Shown here in pieces: positions 1 to 8,518 of a stretch of DNA of 64,000 bases; position 1 is the stretch's first letter, and each line of letters begins with the position of its first letter. The notes below the pieces were generated by a model. It was not told the origin of the DNA and did not search any database. It was given only the letters and a program-made list of their open reading frames with translations. Location: positions 1 to 64,000 of the forward strand of contig NZ_JAKFWH010000064.1 of the NCBI RefSeq assembly GCF_021731985.1. The letters run 5' to 3'. Origin of the DNA: Nitrosomonas sp. Lineage in GTDB: Bacteria; Pseudomonadota; Gammaproteobacteria; Burkholderiales; Nitrosomonadaceae. The position numbers were made by a program, and so were the translations under genes.

Positions 1-335
1 GAAAACAAGAAATGAGGGTAATAATGCAAAAAATGATGCGATTCAGGTCAAAATTGGGCAAATTATCGCAATATTACATGATCACTCGGCTTGATCTCTA
101 CTGCGCGATGAGTTATTCAGCGTTTCCCTAGGTTCATCTTTAACTGGAATAATGTGGCGGTCATGCTGCTGCTATAAATAAATACTTGAACTTTTTCAGG
201 AAACGTGTATCTTACCTATGTCTTTTGGATTCAAGTTATTAAATTGTGATGCTTTTGGTTGACCATTTTTCCTTGATATTCGATGGCTACTATGGATTAC
301 CATAGACGTAAATTTTTAATTATTAAGGAAATAAC
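1..335. other. Left-end region upstream of the cold-shock gene, no gene recognised
   Basis: No convincing coding region. A 39-codon ORF near position 12 on the plus strand resembles nothing I know. The last 150 bases or so are AT-rich and presumably hold the promoter and 5' leader of the cold-shock gene, whose families often carry a long structured leader. I could not define a reliable -35/-10 pair. Confidence 0.5.
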
Positions 336-539
336 ATGGCAACAGGTATTGTAAAATGGTTTAATGACGCTAAAGGTTTTGGTTTTATTACTCCAGACAA
401 CGGTGGAGAAGATTTGTTTGCACACTTCTCTGCAATCAATAGCAATGGTTTTAAATCATTGCGCGAAGCTCAACGCGTTACCTTTGATGTAACAACAGGG
501 CCTAAAGGTAAACAAGCTTCAAATATTGTGCCTGAATAA
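336..539 (+). CDS. Cold-shock protein, CspA family
   Basis: Single cold-shock domain of 67 residues, the full family length. The RNP1-type motif KGFGFITP and the RNP2-type motif LFAHFSAI are both present, so it should be a small cytoplasmic RNA/single-strand DNA binding beta-barrel acting as an RNA chaperone. The start is an ATG preceded by AAGGAA at good spacing. The gene is monocistronic and closed by a strong intrinsic terminator 20 bases downstream. Which numbered Csp paralogue it is cannot be told, and cold induction is not shown by the sequence. Confidence 0.95.
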   Translation: MATGIVKWFNDAKGFGFITPDNGGEDLFAHFSAINSNGFKSLREAQRVTFDVTTGPKGKQASNIVPE

Positions 540-556
540 ATTAGAGTATCAATAAC

Positions 557-586
557 AAAAAACCCCGGATTTCCGGGGTTTTTTGT
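557..586 (+). terminator. Rho-independent terminator of the cold-shock gene
   Basis: A GC-rich stem, AACCCCGGA and TCCGGGGTT around a minimal loop, is followed by a T run and preceded by an A run. It can work in both directions and so could also stop transcripts from the DUF1353 gene on the minus strand. Confidence 0.9.
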
Positions 587-627
587 TGGTGAAACCAAAT
601 AATCATTTCTTTATTTCCTTTAAATCG

Positions 628-1035
628 TTACGGTGCGTGCAACAAATCCGATTTTGTATAGAGCCCGCCAAACAAATCCACCGCCAGGTAAACCAAATCC
701 GCATTGAACTTGGGCATACCATCCTCAAGACAAATCTCTCGTAGTAACCAGTCCGCATTTTCACGTGCTTTTTGCGGCAGGTATTTCTCACGCATCAATT
801 GATACAAAGCATCATGCACCAGCGAACCACGCATGATTTTTTGGGTATCGAAAACCGGCCCGCTGGCGCCATCCCAAGCATAATTCTTTTTGATCGTCAG
901 CAAACCGCTCAAATCGAGATCGATAAATCTGGTCGAGATGGCATGCGGGGGGAGAATATTGGTTGGATACTGGAACTCCTTAAATAAATTGTATTTATAG
1001 TGGCGGCGTTCTTTGTAGCTGATGGTGCGATCCAT
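628..1035 (-). CDS. DUF1353 family protein
   Basis: 135 residues with the family hallmark NYAWDGASGP near residues 50-60 and the following HDALYQLM segment. DUF1353 proteins are small, of unknown function, and often phage- or accessory-associated; the conserved Trp-Asp-Gly-Ala-Ser and His-Asp pairs suggest a possible enzymatic or metal-binding site, but no activity can be assigned. No signal peptide. It faces the cold-shock gene convergently, with the shared terminator between them. A shorter plus-strand ORF over the same bases is a shadow. Confidence 0.75.
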   Translation of the reverse strand: MDRTISYKERRHYKYNLFKEFQYPTNILPPHAISTRFIDLDLSGLLTIKKNYAWDGASGPVFDTQKIMRGSLVHDALYQLMREKYLPQKARENADWLLREICLEDGMPKFNADLVYLAVDLFGGLYTKSDLLHAP

Positions 1036-1120
1036 TTTTACCCCTTCTTCGTGAATTAAAAGACAGATTCTAACTCTTCAAAGGCTATTCAAGTACTGTG
1101 CCTAGAACCAGGCCATCACC

Positions 1121-2428
1121 TTAATCAACAGCTTGCCATATTGCTCGCCAAGCTCGGCGGCGCTCGACAGATCTTTGTGCAAGTCTTTCAAAAATGCCAG
1201 GCTGCGCCGTGCCAGACTTTTTCGCTCGGTTTCCGGTTTCCGGTTTATGGCTGATGGCGGCGAGATCGCCGACGGCTTTCTGGGCTTCTTGTTTGTCGAT
1301 GGCTGGCAAGTGGCTGTTGGCCAGCAACTGCTGTAATGCTTGAAGTGCGGTTTTCAGCTCGGCATCGGCAACCTGTTCGATATGATTGCTGACCATACTG
1401 TGATCGCCGAGATTAACGGCGGAATGGTTGATCGACGCGTTCTCGATGTGACGGCTATGATCATTCATGATTTCCACCTTAGGGTTTTCCATAGCTTTGT
1501 TGATAAACTGCGCCAGCAAGCTGTCGTGCTTGTCGCGCAATTCGGTTTCATGGTGATGATGGACTTCGGTTAACTCCAGCTTTTGCGTGAGCAATTGTTT
1601 CTCGTGTTCTCGTTGCAGTAAATTCATTTCCAAAGCCATTTTTTCTTTCACTTCGGCATACACAGCCGCCTTGTCTATGCTGTCATGGCTTTGCGTGCGC
1701 ACCACCACCGATTCGTTTTTGCGCTCCAGGCTCTGGATGACGATATCGCCGCCTTGCTGTTTGATGCTTTCGATCGCGCGCAGCAAGGCTTGCAATTCAT
1801 CCGGGCTATGCGCGATGAAGTCCACGGTGTTCGCGATTTCCTGGTATAGCTTACTGAATTCGCTGGGTTTGAATTCACCTTGCGGCGGGTTGCGCTCGCT
1901 GCGGTCGCGTTGGGTGTAGACGTATTCGCAGTCTACCCGGTCGAATTGCGTTTGCTTGTCCATGCTCCAATTATCGATGATCGCGCCGGTCATTGTTGCA
2001 CCATTAAACCGCGCACCAAGCACCATCGCTTCGGAAAAATCGGCGTCGGTCAAATTGCAATCGCTGCAATCGGCTTCGCTCAAGTCGGCATGGTAAAAGT
2101 TACACTGGGAAAGGTTCAATCCCCGGAACGACAAGCCGCGCAGATTGAGATGGGAAAAATCCCGGTTATCCACTATACCGTCAGTCAATAACAGGCGCAC
2201 TGCTTTGCGTTCCAGCGGTGAACCATATATCCAGGCCAAATGCAGGTTTTTAGCATGGGTGAAATCCGGTTGATGGAACTTGGCAGCGGCAAAACGTGCA
2301 CCCGCCAGATCCGTATCGCTGAAATCGGTATGGGCGAGCGTGGCGCCGGCAAATTGCGTACCGCTCCAGCAACGCCACGCCAACGCATTGCGGTGCAATA
2401 ACGCCAGCATTGGTTCTTCGGATTGCAT
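1121..2428 (-). CDS. Pentapeptide-repeat protein, central and C-terminal part of a frame-broken gene
   Basis: About residues 20-160 are pentapeptide repeats of the A(D/N)LXX type (for example FSDTDLAGARF, LSEADCSDCNL), which fold as a right-handed quadrilateral beta-helix. A Glu/Gln/Lys-rich coiled-coil stretch with a HHHH patch follows near 240-300, then a helical tail. The last 32 residues (after KPETGNRA) are Arg-rich and shadow-like. Shifting frame at a heptamer repeat there gives a much more natural helical end, SLAFLKDLHKDLSS...VMAWF, ending at 1102. The ATG at 2428 has no obvious ribosome-binding site and this frame is already open from 2479, so it is probably the continuation of the upstream ORF. 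Function unknown. Confidence 0.7.
   Translation of the reverse strand: MQSEEPMLALLHRNALAWRCWSGTQFAGATLAHTDFSDTDLAGARFAAAKFHQPDFTHAKNLHLAWIYGSPLERKAVRLLLTDGIVDNRDFSHLNLRGLSFRGLNLSQCNFYHADLSEADCSDCNLTDADFSEAMVLGARFNGATMTGAIIDNWSMDKQTQFDRVDCEYVYTQRDRSERNPPQGEFKPSEFSKLYQEIANTVDFIAHSPDELQALLRAIESIKQQGGDIVIQSLERKNESVVVRTQSHDSIDKAAVYAEVKEKMALEMNLLQREHEKQLLTQKLELTEVHHHHETELRDKHDSLLAQFINKAMENPKVEIMNDHSRHIENASINHSAVNLGDHSMVSNHIEQVADAELKTALQALQQLLANSHLPAIDKQEAQKAVGDLAAISHKPETGNRAKKSGTAQPGIFERLAQRSVERRRAWRAIWQAVD
1227..1246. repeat. Heptanucleotide tandem repeat CGGTTTC, 2.86 copies
   Basis: Two perfect copies of CGGTTTC followed by CGGTTT, inside the 3' part of the pentapeptide gene. Removing one 7-bp copy puts the upstream frame into a well-formed alternative C-terminus ending at 1102. 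The repeat therefore coincides with an apparent +7 (frame +1) insertion. Confidence 0.9.
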
Positions 2429-3078
2429 CGCGTGGCGATTAAGATACCAACCGAATAACGAATAACGAATAGCTGATAGTTATCGCCACTCCCATTCCTA
2501 CTCCTACTCCCGCTAGCACTAGCACTCCTATGTCCGCTTCCACTAGTACTCTTATTTCCTCTTCCATTATCACTAACACCACCGTTCCCGCTATTGCCGC
2601 TCCCACTACCGCTCCTACCGTCCCCACTATCGTTACCAATCCCGCTCCCGTTACCGCTATCGCTAAATAATGCCACCCAATGATCCGCCAAATCCCGGTA
2701 TTTCAGCGCGACCCAAACTGACAGGCAGGTACTCACTGCAAGCAATAATACGAGAGCGAGGAAGTTGTAGCTACCCTCTGTGGTTGCATTGATCCCGGTT
2801 AGGCTCTTAAAAGCATCATTAATATAGAAAAAAGAAAGAAAATTGAAGATCAACGAAATAATTCCACAAGCACTGCCAAGTATGAAAGCCAATGCCCACT
2901 TGAATATAGTGCGTTGCTTATTGACCCCCATTGTCGCCCGGCAAAATTTGGCGCCGGTCAAATCAGCATTGCTGAAATCGCAGCTTTTCAACTGACAATC
3001 GGAAAAATCCGCGCCGCGCAAATCCTGCCCGCGGAAACTGCGGCCGTTCAAATTCTGTCCTGTGAAATTTTTATCCAT
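2185..3078 (-). CDS. Pentapeptide-repeat membrane protein, N-terminal part of a frame-broken gene
   Basis: Real coding runs from the ATG at 3078 to about 2455. It has pentapeptide repeats at residues 5-48 (FTGQNLNGRSFRGQDL, then ADLTGAKF), two hydrophobic helices at about 60-85 and 103-125, then a linker of 50-plus residues made almost only of Ser, Gly and Asn (about 138-200). After NYQLFVIRYS the frame becomes a shadow of the neighbouring ORF, so the printed C-terminus down to 2185 is not natural. The change of frame falls in a heptamer tandem repeat; one extra copy would fuse this to the 1121-2428 ORF as a single protein of about 640-650 residues. It would be an inner-membrane protein with pentapeptide domains on both sides of the linker. 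Confidence 0.7.
   Translation of the reverse strand: MDKNFTGQNLNGRSFRGQDLRGADFSDCQLKSCDFSNADLTGAKFCRATMGVNKQRTIFKWALAFILGSACGIISLIFNFLSFFYINDAFKSLTGINATTEGSYNFLALVLLLAVSTCLSVWVALKYRDLADHWVALFSDSGNGSGIGNDSGDGRSGSGSGNSGNGGVSDNGRGNKSTSGSGHRSASASGSRSRNGSGDNYQLFVIRYSVGILIATRCNPKNQCWRYCTAMRWRGVAGAVRNLPAPRSPIPISAIRIWRVHVLPLPSSINRISPMLKTCIWPGYMVHRWNAKQCACY
2452..2471. repeat. Heptanucleotide tandem repeat CGAATAA, 2.86 copies
   Basis: Two perfect copies of CGAATAA plus CGAATA, lying in the stretch (2429-2479) where both coding frames of the pentapeptide gene are open. Adding one copy, or removing two, joins the N-terminal frame to the downstream pentapeptide frame. Confidence 0.9.
2480..2665. repeat. 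Degenerate hexanucleotide-type repeat coding a Gly/Ser/Asn linker
   Basis: On the minus strand the sequence is a run of GGNAGY/GGNAAY-like units (G-rich, 3- and 6-base periodicity) that encode GSGSGN-type protein. All three minus-strand frames are open over most of it, as expected for low-complexity DNA, so it gives no frame information of its own. Confidence 0.75.
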
Positions 3079-3219
3079 GTGAAGTTGTTAGGGTTAAATG
3101 CTTGAGCCAATCATAGCGAAAATATGGCTCATTGCGGGAAAAATGATAGTGTAATTTCTGGAAAACATGATTGAAGATACGGTAGCATAGCGGCATTCTA
3201 ATAACCGTGATGATTTACT

Positions 3220-4446
3220 ATGCCTGTCAATATTCCTCCTCTAACTCCCGAACAATTGTTGCCCGTTGTGGGCGTAGCCCTTGGTATCGCTGAAGCCGGT
3301 ATCAAAAAGGCGAACCGCAAGGATTTGCTGGTGATGCGGTTGGATGAAGGCGCCAAAGTAGCCGGGGTGTTTACGCAAAACCGTTTTTGCGCTGCGCCGG
3401 TGATTGTGGCAAAGCAGCATTTGGCGCAATCAGCCATCCGCGCACTGGTGGTGAATACTGGGAACGCCAATGCCGGAACTGGGGAGGCAGGGATTCAGCA
3501 TGCTTTGGCGACTTGTTCCGAATTAGGCCGGTTATTGGGTTGCACGACACAGCAGATATTGCCGTTCTCGACCGGTGTGATCATGGAACCTTTGCCGGTG
3601 GATAAGATTATTCAAGGATTGCCCGCCGCGGTATCCAATTGCAAAGCGGATAATTGGTTCAACGCCGTGCATGCGATCATGACAACGGATATCGTGCCGA
3701 AAGCAGCATCGAAGCAGGTCCAGATCGGTGGCAAAACCGTGACGGTGACCGGCATCGCCAAGGGTTCCGGCATGATCCGTCCGAATATGGCGACGATGCT
3801 GGGGTATGTGGCGACCGATGCGGTGATCAGCCAGCCTTTGTTGCAGACAATGGTGCAGTATGCAGCGGACCATTCGTTTAATCGCATTACGGTGGATGGC
3901 GATACGTCGACCAACGATGCGTTCATTGTCGTAGCAACTGGAAAAGCCGGGAATGTGGAGATTACCCGGCAAGACAGCAGCGAATTCGCTCAATTGCAGC
4001 AAGCCGTGACCGCGATTGCCGCCGACTTGGCGAAAATGATCGTGCGTGACGGCGAAGGCGCGACCAAGTTTATTACCGTACAAATCGAAGCGGGCAAGGA
4101 TGCGGAGGAATGTGCCAAAGTGGCTTATGCCATTGCCCATTCACCGCTGGTTAAAACAGCTTTCTTTGCGTCGGATCCCAATCTGGGACGTATTCTGGCG
4201 GCAATCGGATATGCCGGGGTTGATGATCTGGATGTGAGCGGGATTCAATTGTATCTGGACGATGTGCTGGTTGCGGAACAAGGTGGAAGAGCGCCGCATT
4301 ATCGCGAAGCGGATGGGCAGCGCGTGATGAATCAAGCCGAGATTACCATCCGTGTGGTGCTGAATCGCGGTTCCGCTTCTACCACCGTATGGACCTGCGA
4401 TTTTTCTTATGATTACGTTAAGATTAATGCGAGCTATCGCAGTTAA
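3220..4446 (+). CDS. argJ: Bifunctional glutamate N-acetyltransferase / N-acetylglutamate synthase ArgJ
   Basis: 408 residues, normal length. ArgJ transfers acetyl from N-acetylornithine to glutamate (cyclic arginine pathway) and often also makes N-acetylglutamate from acetyl-CoA. The precursor self-cleaves before a conserved Thr in the ATML motif; here [13 protein letters not shown] gives Thr192 as the predicted nucleophile. Other family marks are [28 protein letters not shown] and [13 protein letters not shown]. The C-terminal half looks complete. It is the first gene of a plus-strand run with the DUF815 ATPase (11 bases) and the Nudix fusion. Confidence 0.96.
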   Translation: MPVNIPPLTPEQLLPVVGVALGIAEAGIKKANRKDLLVMRLDEGAKVAGVFTQNRFCAAPVIVAKQHLAQSAIRALVVNTGNANAGTGEAGIQHALATCSELGRLLGCTTQQILPFSTGVIMEPLPVDKIIQGLPAAVSNCKADNWFNAVHAIMTTDIVPKAASKQVQIGGKTVTVTGIAKGSGMIRPNMATMLGYVATDAVISQPLLQTMVQYAADHSFNRITVDGDTSTNDAFIVVATGKAGNVEITRQDSSEFAQLQQAVTAIAADLAKMIVRDGEGATKFITVQIEAGKDAEECAKVAYAIAHSPLVKTAFFASDPNLGRILAAIGYAGVDDLDVSGIQLYLDDVLVAEQGGRAPHYREADGQRVMNQAEITIRVVLNRGSASTTVWTCDFSYDYVKINASYRS

Positions 4447-4457
4447 GCCAATATCCC

Positions 4458-5330
4458 ATGAATGATTTAGACAAGCTCTATGAGCGGGCGGACAGGCTGC
4501 TCGATCACCTGGAGAAGTTTTTGCCGATTACACAACCGGAACCTGACTGGCAAACGGCGATAGCTTTTCGTTGGCGCAGGCAAGGGAATGCAGGGTATAT
4601 CCAGTCGATTACACATCCGCACCGGATTGCGCTCGATGCATTGTGCGGCATTGACGATCAGAAGCAGCGGATTGACCAGAATACGCAGCAGTTTGTGCAG
4701 GGATTTTCTGCTAATAATGTGCTGTTGACCGGTGCGCGCGGCACGGGTAAATCTTCACTGATCAAGGCATTGTTGAATAAATATGCAGGCGATGGATTGC
4801 GCCTGATCGAGGTGGAAAAGCATCACCTCGTCGATTTGCATGACATTGTGGAAAGGATCTATCAGCGTCCGGAGCGGTTTATTTTGTTTTGTGACGATTT
4901 GTCATTTGAGACCGATGAGCCGGGGTATAAGGCGCTTAAGGTTGTGCTGGATGGGTCGATCGCCACGGTTTCCGATAATGTTGTGATCTATGCTACATCG
5001 AACCGGCGTCATATGGTGCCGGAGTTCATGCGCGATAATCTTGATACGCGGCACATCGGCGAGGAAGTGCATCCGAGCGAGGCGATTGAGGAAAAAATTT
5101 CGTTATCGGAGCGTTTTGGTTTGTGGGTATCGTTTTATCCGTTCGATCAGGATCAGTACCTGGAGATCGTGTGCTATTGGCTGGCTTATTTTGGAATCCA
5201 AGAAATGACCGCATTGGCGCGTACAGAAGCTTTGCAATGGGCTCTGGAACGCGGTTCACGCAGCGGGCGGGTAGCTTGGCAGTTTGCGCGGGATCTGGCG
5301 GGTAGACAAAAATCAGGCTGTGGTAATTAA
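4458..5330 (+). CDS. DUF815 family AAA-type ATP-binding protein
   Basis: 290 residues. Walker A is GARGTGKSSLIK (about residues 93-104) and Walker B is FILFCDDLSFE, with the DUF815 hallmark NRRHMVPEFMRDN further on. The family is a single AAA+ ATPase domain of unknown biological role, common in beta- and gammaproteobacteria and often encoded beside argJ and mutT, as here. Cytoplasmic, no membrane segment. The ATG lies 11 bases after the argJ stop, so it is probably cotranscribed. Confidence 0.88.
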   Translation: MNDLDKLYERADRLLDHLEKFLPITQPEPDWQTAIAFRWRRQGNAGYIQSITHPHRIALDALCGIDDQKQRIDQNTQQFVQGFSANNVLLTGARGTGKSSLIKALLNKYAGDGLRLIEVEKHHLVDLHDIVERIYQRPERFILFCDDLSFETDEPGYKALKVVLDGSIATVSDNVVIYATSNRRHMVPEFMRDNLDTRHIGEEVHPSEAIEEKISLSERFGLWVSFYPFDQDQYLEIVCYWLAYFGIQEMTALARTEALQWALERGSRSGRVAWQFARDLAGRQKSGCGN

Positions 5331-5338
5331 AATAATTC

Positions 5339-6307
5339 ATGCACCATTTATCTGCACCACTCGCTGAATCAATCCCAATCGTTGAAGTTGTCGCAGCTGT
5401 GATTTTACGGCCAGATGGGCAATTTTTGCTGGCGCGTCGGCCCGGAGGAAAAGTCTATTCCGGTTATTGGGAATTTCCCGGGGGCAAGGTTGAACCGAAC
5501 GAATCGCTGTTGCATGCGCTGGAGCGTGAGCTGTGGGAAGAGCTGGGCATTCACGTTCGTCAAGCCCATCCTTGGTTAACAAGAATTTTTACTTATTCGC
5601 ATGCTACGGTGCGCTTGCATTTTTTTCGTGTGGTGGAATGGGAAGGCAAGCCTTCGCCCAGGGAAAAACAAGGATTATCCTGGCAACAGCCACATCAAGT
5701 TGAAGTTTCTCCTGTCCTGCCTGCCAATGGCCCCATTTTGCAAGCGCTTTTGTTGCCGCCGGTTTATGCTATTACCCAAGCGACTGAGATCGGGATTGAA
5801 CCGGCATTGAAGCAGATTGAACTAGCATTGCAGAATGGCCTGCGTCTGCTGCAAATTCGCGAGAAACAAATGGCGAAAGATGTACTGCGGGAATTTTCCA
5901 TGCAGGTACTTGCTCTTGCGCAGTCTTATCAAGCAAAAGTGTTGATAAACGGCGATGCGGAACTGGCTCGTGAGTTGGGTGCCGACGGTGTGCATTTTGC
6001 GTCATCGCAACTGATGGCATTGTCGTGCCGTCCTGATCCGGAATATGGTTTATGTGGCGCATCTTGCCACAATGTCGAAGAACTTTTTGCAGCAGAGCAA
6101 CTGGGGTTTGATTTTGTTGTGTTAGGACCGGTGCAATCAACGCTCAGCCATCCGGAAATATCGCCACTGGGCTGGAAAAGATTTGCCACGCTGATTCGTG
6201 ATTATTCGTTGCCGGTTTATGCATTGGGCGGACTACATCCGGAAGATTTGCCGATAGCGCAGGAAATGGGTGCGCAGGGTATAGCCATGATGCGTGGTAT
6301 CGTATAA
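5339..6307 (+). CDS. Nudix hydrolase (MutT type) fused to a thiamine-phosphate-synthase-like domain
   Basis: Residues 1-135 form a MutT-type Nudix domain with the box GKVEPNESLLHALERELWEELGI, expected to hydrolyse oxidised nucleoside triphosphates such as 8-oxo-dGTP. Residues 140-320 form a TIM-barrel domain of the ThiE/TenI type (LQIREKQM, LINGDAELARELGADGVH, GASCHNVEEL, ALGGL). This Nudix-ThiE fusion is widespread in gamma- and betaproteobacteria; the second domain is not thought to be the main thiamine phosphate synthase. The start ATG lies 9 bases after the DUF815 stop, the last gene of this set. Confidence 0.9.
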   Translation: MHHLSAPLAESIPIVEVVAAVILRPDGQFLLARRPGGKVYSGYWEFPGGKVEPNESLLHALERELWEELGIHVRQAHPWLTRIFTYSHATVRLHFFRVVEWEGKPSPREKQGLSWQQPHQVEVSPVLPANGPILQALLLPPVYAITQATEIGIEPALKQIELALQNGLRLLQIREKQMAKDVLREFSMQVLALAQSYQAKVLINGDAELARELGADGVHFASSQLMALSCRPDPEYGLCGASCHNVEELFAAEQLGFDFVVLGPVQSTLSHPEISPLGWKRFATLIRDYSLPVYALGGLHPEDLPIAQEMGAQGIAMMRGIV

Positions 6308-6344
6308 TTGATTGAAACGATGCAGCGGAAAACTGACTAATGGA

Positions 6345-7481
6345 TTATTCCGTCATTTCATACGTTGCCGGATTGGTGTAAACCGCTACCTGATTCCTGC
6401 CGCCTTTTTTGGCGGCGTATAATGCTTTGTCTGCTCTGTCTAGCAGGGTTGTGCCGATAAACTCGGCATCGGGTGGTTGGGCGGTTAATAAGCTTCTTAA
6501 ACTGGCCATGCCGATTGAAATCGATACATTGAATTGTTTGTCATGAAAATTCAAGGTTGTAGAATAAATCGCCTGGCGTAGACGTTCCGCGATTTCATGA
6601 GCAGCCTGTAGTGTTGTCGTCGGCAGCGCGACGACAAATTCTTCTCCGCCGTAACGCGCCACGATATCACAGGATCTGACTTGCTCTTTGATTAAGCTGA
6701 CCATGTGCCGTAACACCAAGTCACCCGTTTGATGCCCGTACGTGTCATTTACATTTTTGAAATGATCAACGTCAAGAAACATGCAAATCAGATCATCATC
6801 CCAGCGGATACATCTGGCAATCTCATCTTTGAAACGCAAATCGAAATAGCGGCGATTATAAGCTTGTGTTAAAACATCCTGATAACTGACTTCCTTGATT
6901 CTTTGTTGGTTGAGGCAATTTTCTACTGCAACGGCAGTCATGGCTGACAGTTTCTGCAGAAAAAGCGTTCCAACACCTTGTTGGTAGCGGTTAATATCGT
7001 GGCTTAACAACAATAATGCGCCGATGATTCGATCGCTACGTAGCAGTGGCAAGAATGCAGCACTTCGAATTTGAGCTTTATTTTTTAAATTGACTGTCAT
7101 CCAAGGGTATTTTTTTAATACTTCAGTACCCAACATCGGATGACTGACCAATGATTGGATGATCTCCGCATCTTTTAAGGTATCAAGAATCAGTAGTTTG
7201 TTCTCAAAATTCAAACGAGCTTCTTCATCGTGTTCAAAAAACAGGCGTTCGGTATCTCTATGATGATCAACGAGACATAACACAACATCCAGGAGCTGAA
7301 ACCGTGCTATGGTTTGAGATAATAGTAAATCACGCAATTGTTTTGGCGTACTGGCTCCGATAATTTCGAAACCAAAAGTTTCATATAATTCCTGTTTTTT
7401 TTCATTGGCTCTGGCCTGTTTGATTAGATGATCCAGCTTGCGCTGTAATTGGCGATTCTTCTCATAAATCGACTCATCCAT
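6345..7481 (-). CDS. Diguanylate cyclase with N-terminal GAF-like sensor
   Basis: 378 residues. A short N-terminal coiled coil (1-40) precedes a GAF-like domain (about 40-195), then a GGDEF domain (about 205-365). The active site is intact as RYGGEEF, with DVDHFKNVNDTYGH upstream for metal and GTP binding. An RxxD product-inhibition site (RSCD) sits five residues before GGEEF, so feedback inhibition by c-di-GMP is likely. No membrane segment, so cytoplasmic. The ATG overlaps the yacG stop (TAATG), so the two are translationally coupled. Confidence 0.93.
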   Translation of the reverse strand: MDESIYEKNRQLQRKLDHLIKQARANEKKQELYETFGFEIIGASTPKQLRDLLLSQTIARFQLLDVVLCLVDHHRDTERLFFEHDEEARLNFENKLLILDTLKDAEIIQSLVSHPMLGTEVLKKYPWMTVNLKNKAQIRSAAFLPLLRSDRIIGALLLLSHDINRYQQGVGTLFLQKLSAMTAVAVENCLNQQRIKEVSYQDVLTQAYNRRYFDLRFKDEIARCIRWDDDLICMFLDVDHFKNVNDTYGHQTGDLVLRHMVSLIKEQVRSCDIVARYGGEEFVVALPTTTLQAAHEIAERLRQAIYSTTLNFHDKQFNVSISIGMASLRSLLTAQPPDAEFIGTTLLDRADKALYAAKKGGRNQVAVYTNPATYEMTE

Positions 7482-7669
7482 TAGATAGACTCATTTGTTT
7501 TATTGTCTTCCAGATTTTTCTCTGGCTCAGGAATTCGGTAAGATTCCTGAGCCCATTGTGACAAATCATTTGTTTTGCACCGTTCAGAACAAAATGGGCG
7601 AAAGCGGCTAGCCGGTTCCCAGATTACATGCTTACTACATTGAGGGCAATTGACTATGCGTTGTTGCAT
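7481..7669 (-). CDS. yacG: DNA gyrase inhibitor YacG
   Basis: Small zinc protein; I chose the internal ATG at 7669 ([11 protein letters not shown]) rather than the longer ORF start at 7720 because it matches the family N-terminus. That gives about 62 residues. The four zinc ligands are in CPQC and FCSERCK, and the family's [13 protein letters not shown] segment follows. YacG binds the GyrB C-terminus and blocks DNA binding by gyrase. It usually lies near coaE/zapD or pilD; here its partner is a diguanylate cyclase. Confidence 0.92.
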   Translation of the reverse strand: MQQRIVNCPQCSKHVIWEPASRFRPFCSERCKTNDLSQWAQESYRIPEPEKNLEDNKTNESI

Positions 7670-7942
7670 AAAAGTAGGTCTTTGTTGGGTTGTTAAACAA
7701 TAAGTACTTTGTTTTAGCAAAATATAAGTAGAATAGTTATAAAATCATTGCGCACAGGCATTGATATTGGATTATCTGATATAAACTGCTACTAGGATAA
7801 ATGAAGTCCATCTCCTATTCTTGCAGAAATTTAATATTGTTTCAGCTGTCATTATGATGTTTTTCTGAAGTTTTAAAAACTTCGCACCAGTTGGCTTTAA
7901 TTTTTCAGATTACGTTTAATTTTTACTTAAAGGTTGGCAATT

Positions 7943-8518
7943 CTGGCTACTCGACAAGAACTTTCAGATTTTCTGGCTGGAACCGAGAAGCGCGCCTATA
8001 AACAAGCATTGTTTGCGGTTCATGATGAACATGTGGCATTGGATATTGTGCAAGATTCTATGATGAAGCTTGCGCTGAAATATGCTTCGAAGCCGACGGA
8101 AGAGTTACCACTTTTGTTTCAGCGTATCCTGCAGAATACCATTCGCGATTACTATCGGAGGCAAAAGATCCGTTCATTATGGACTACATTGTTTTCAGCA
8201 TTTACACCCAATGATCAGGACAAGAACCAAGAAGACTTCGATATTCTCGAAACTTTACAGATAAAACCGGAATCCAATTTCACTAAAGAACCTGATGCGC
8301 AGCTAGAAAGATCCCAACTGATTGGTTTAATAGAAAAGGCAATAGAAATTCTTCCGGCACGTCAACGAGAAGCCTTCATACTGCGTTACTGGGAAGAGAT
8401 GAGTTTAGCGGAGACAGCTTTAATTATGAAATGCTCGGAAGGGAGTGTAAAAACCCATTGTTCGCGGGCAGTTCATGCATTGGCAACAATTCTCAGGGAG
8501 AAAGGAGTGAAATTATGA
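7943..8518 (+). CDS. ECF-type RNA polymerase sigma factor
   Basis: About 192 residues. Region 2 holds ALDIVQDSMMKL and LLFQRILQNTIRDYYRR; region 4 holds LPARQREAFILRYWEEMSLAETALIMKCSEGSVKTHCSRA, a clear helix-turn-helix. The reading frame is closed by TAA just upstream and contains no ATG. The ORF-track TTG at 7934 touches AAAGG (7929-7933) with no spacing, too close to use it. ATT at 7940 (6-base spacing) or CTG at 7943 (9 bases) fit better, and CTG gives the expected MATRQELSDFL-like start. It overlaps the DUF3619 gene by ATGA, the usual sigma/partner arrangement in betaproteobacteria. Confidence 0.88.
   Translation: MATRQELSDFLAGTEKRAYKQALFAVHDEHVALDIVQDSMMKLALKYASKPTEELPLLFQRILQNTIRDYYRRQKIRSLWTTLFSAFTPNDQDKNQEDFDILETLQIKPESNFTKEPDAQLERSQLIGLIEKAIEILPARQREAFILRYWEEMSLAETALIMKCSEGSVKTHCSRAVHALATILREKGVKL

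Noticed and set aside
2439-2639. 66-residue Val/Gly-rich ORF overlapping the pentapeptide gene
   Set aside because: It is the third open frame of the low-complexity linker DNA; composition follows the repeat and there is no ribosome-binding site.
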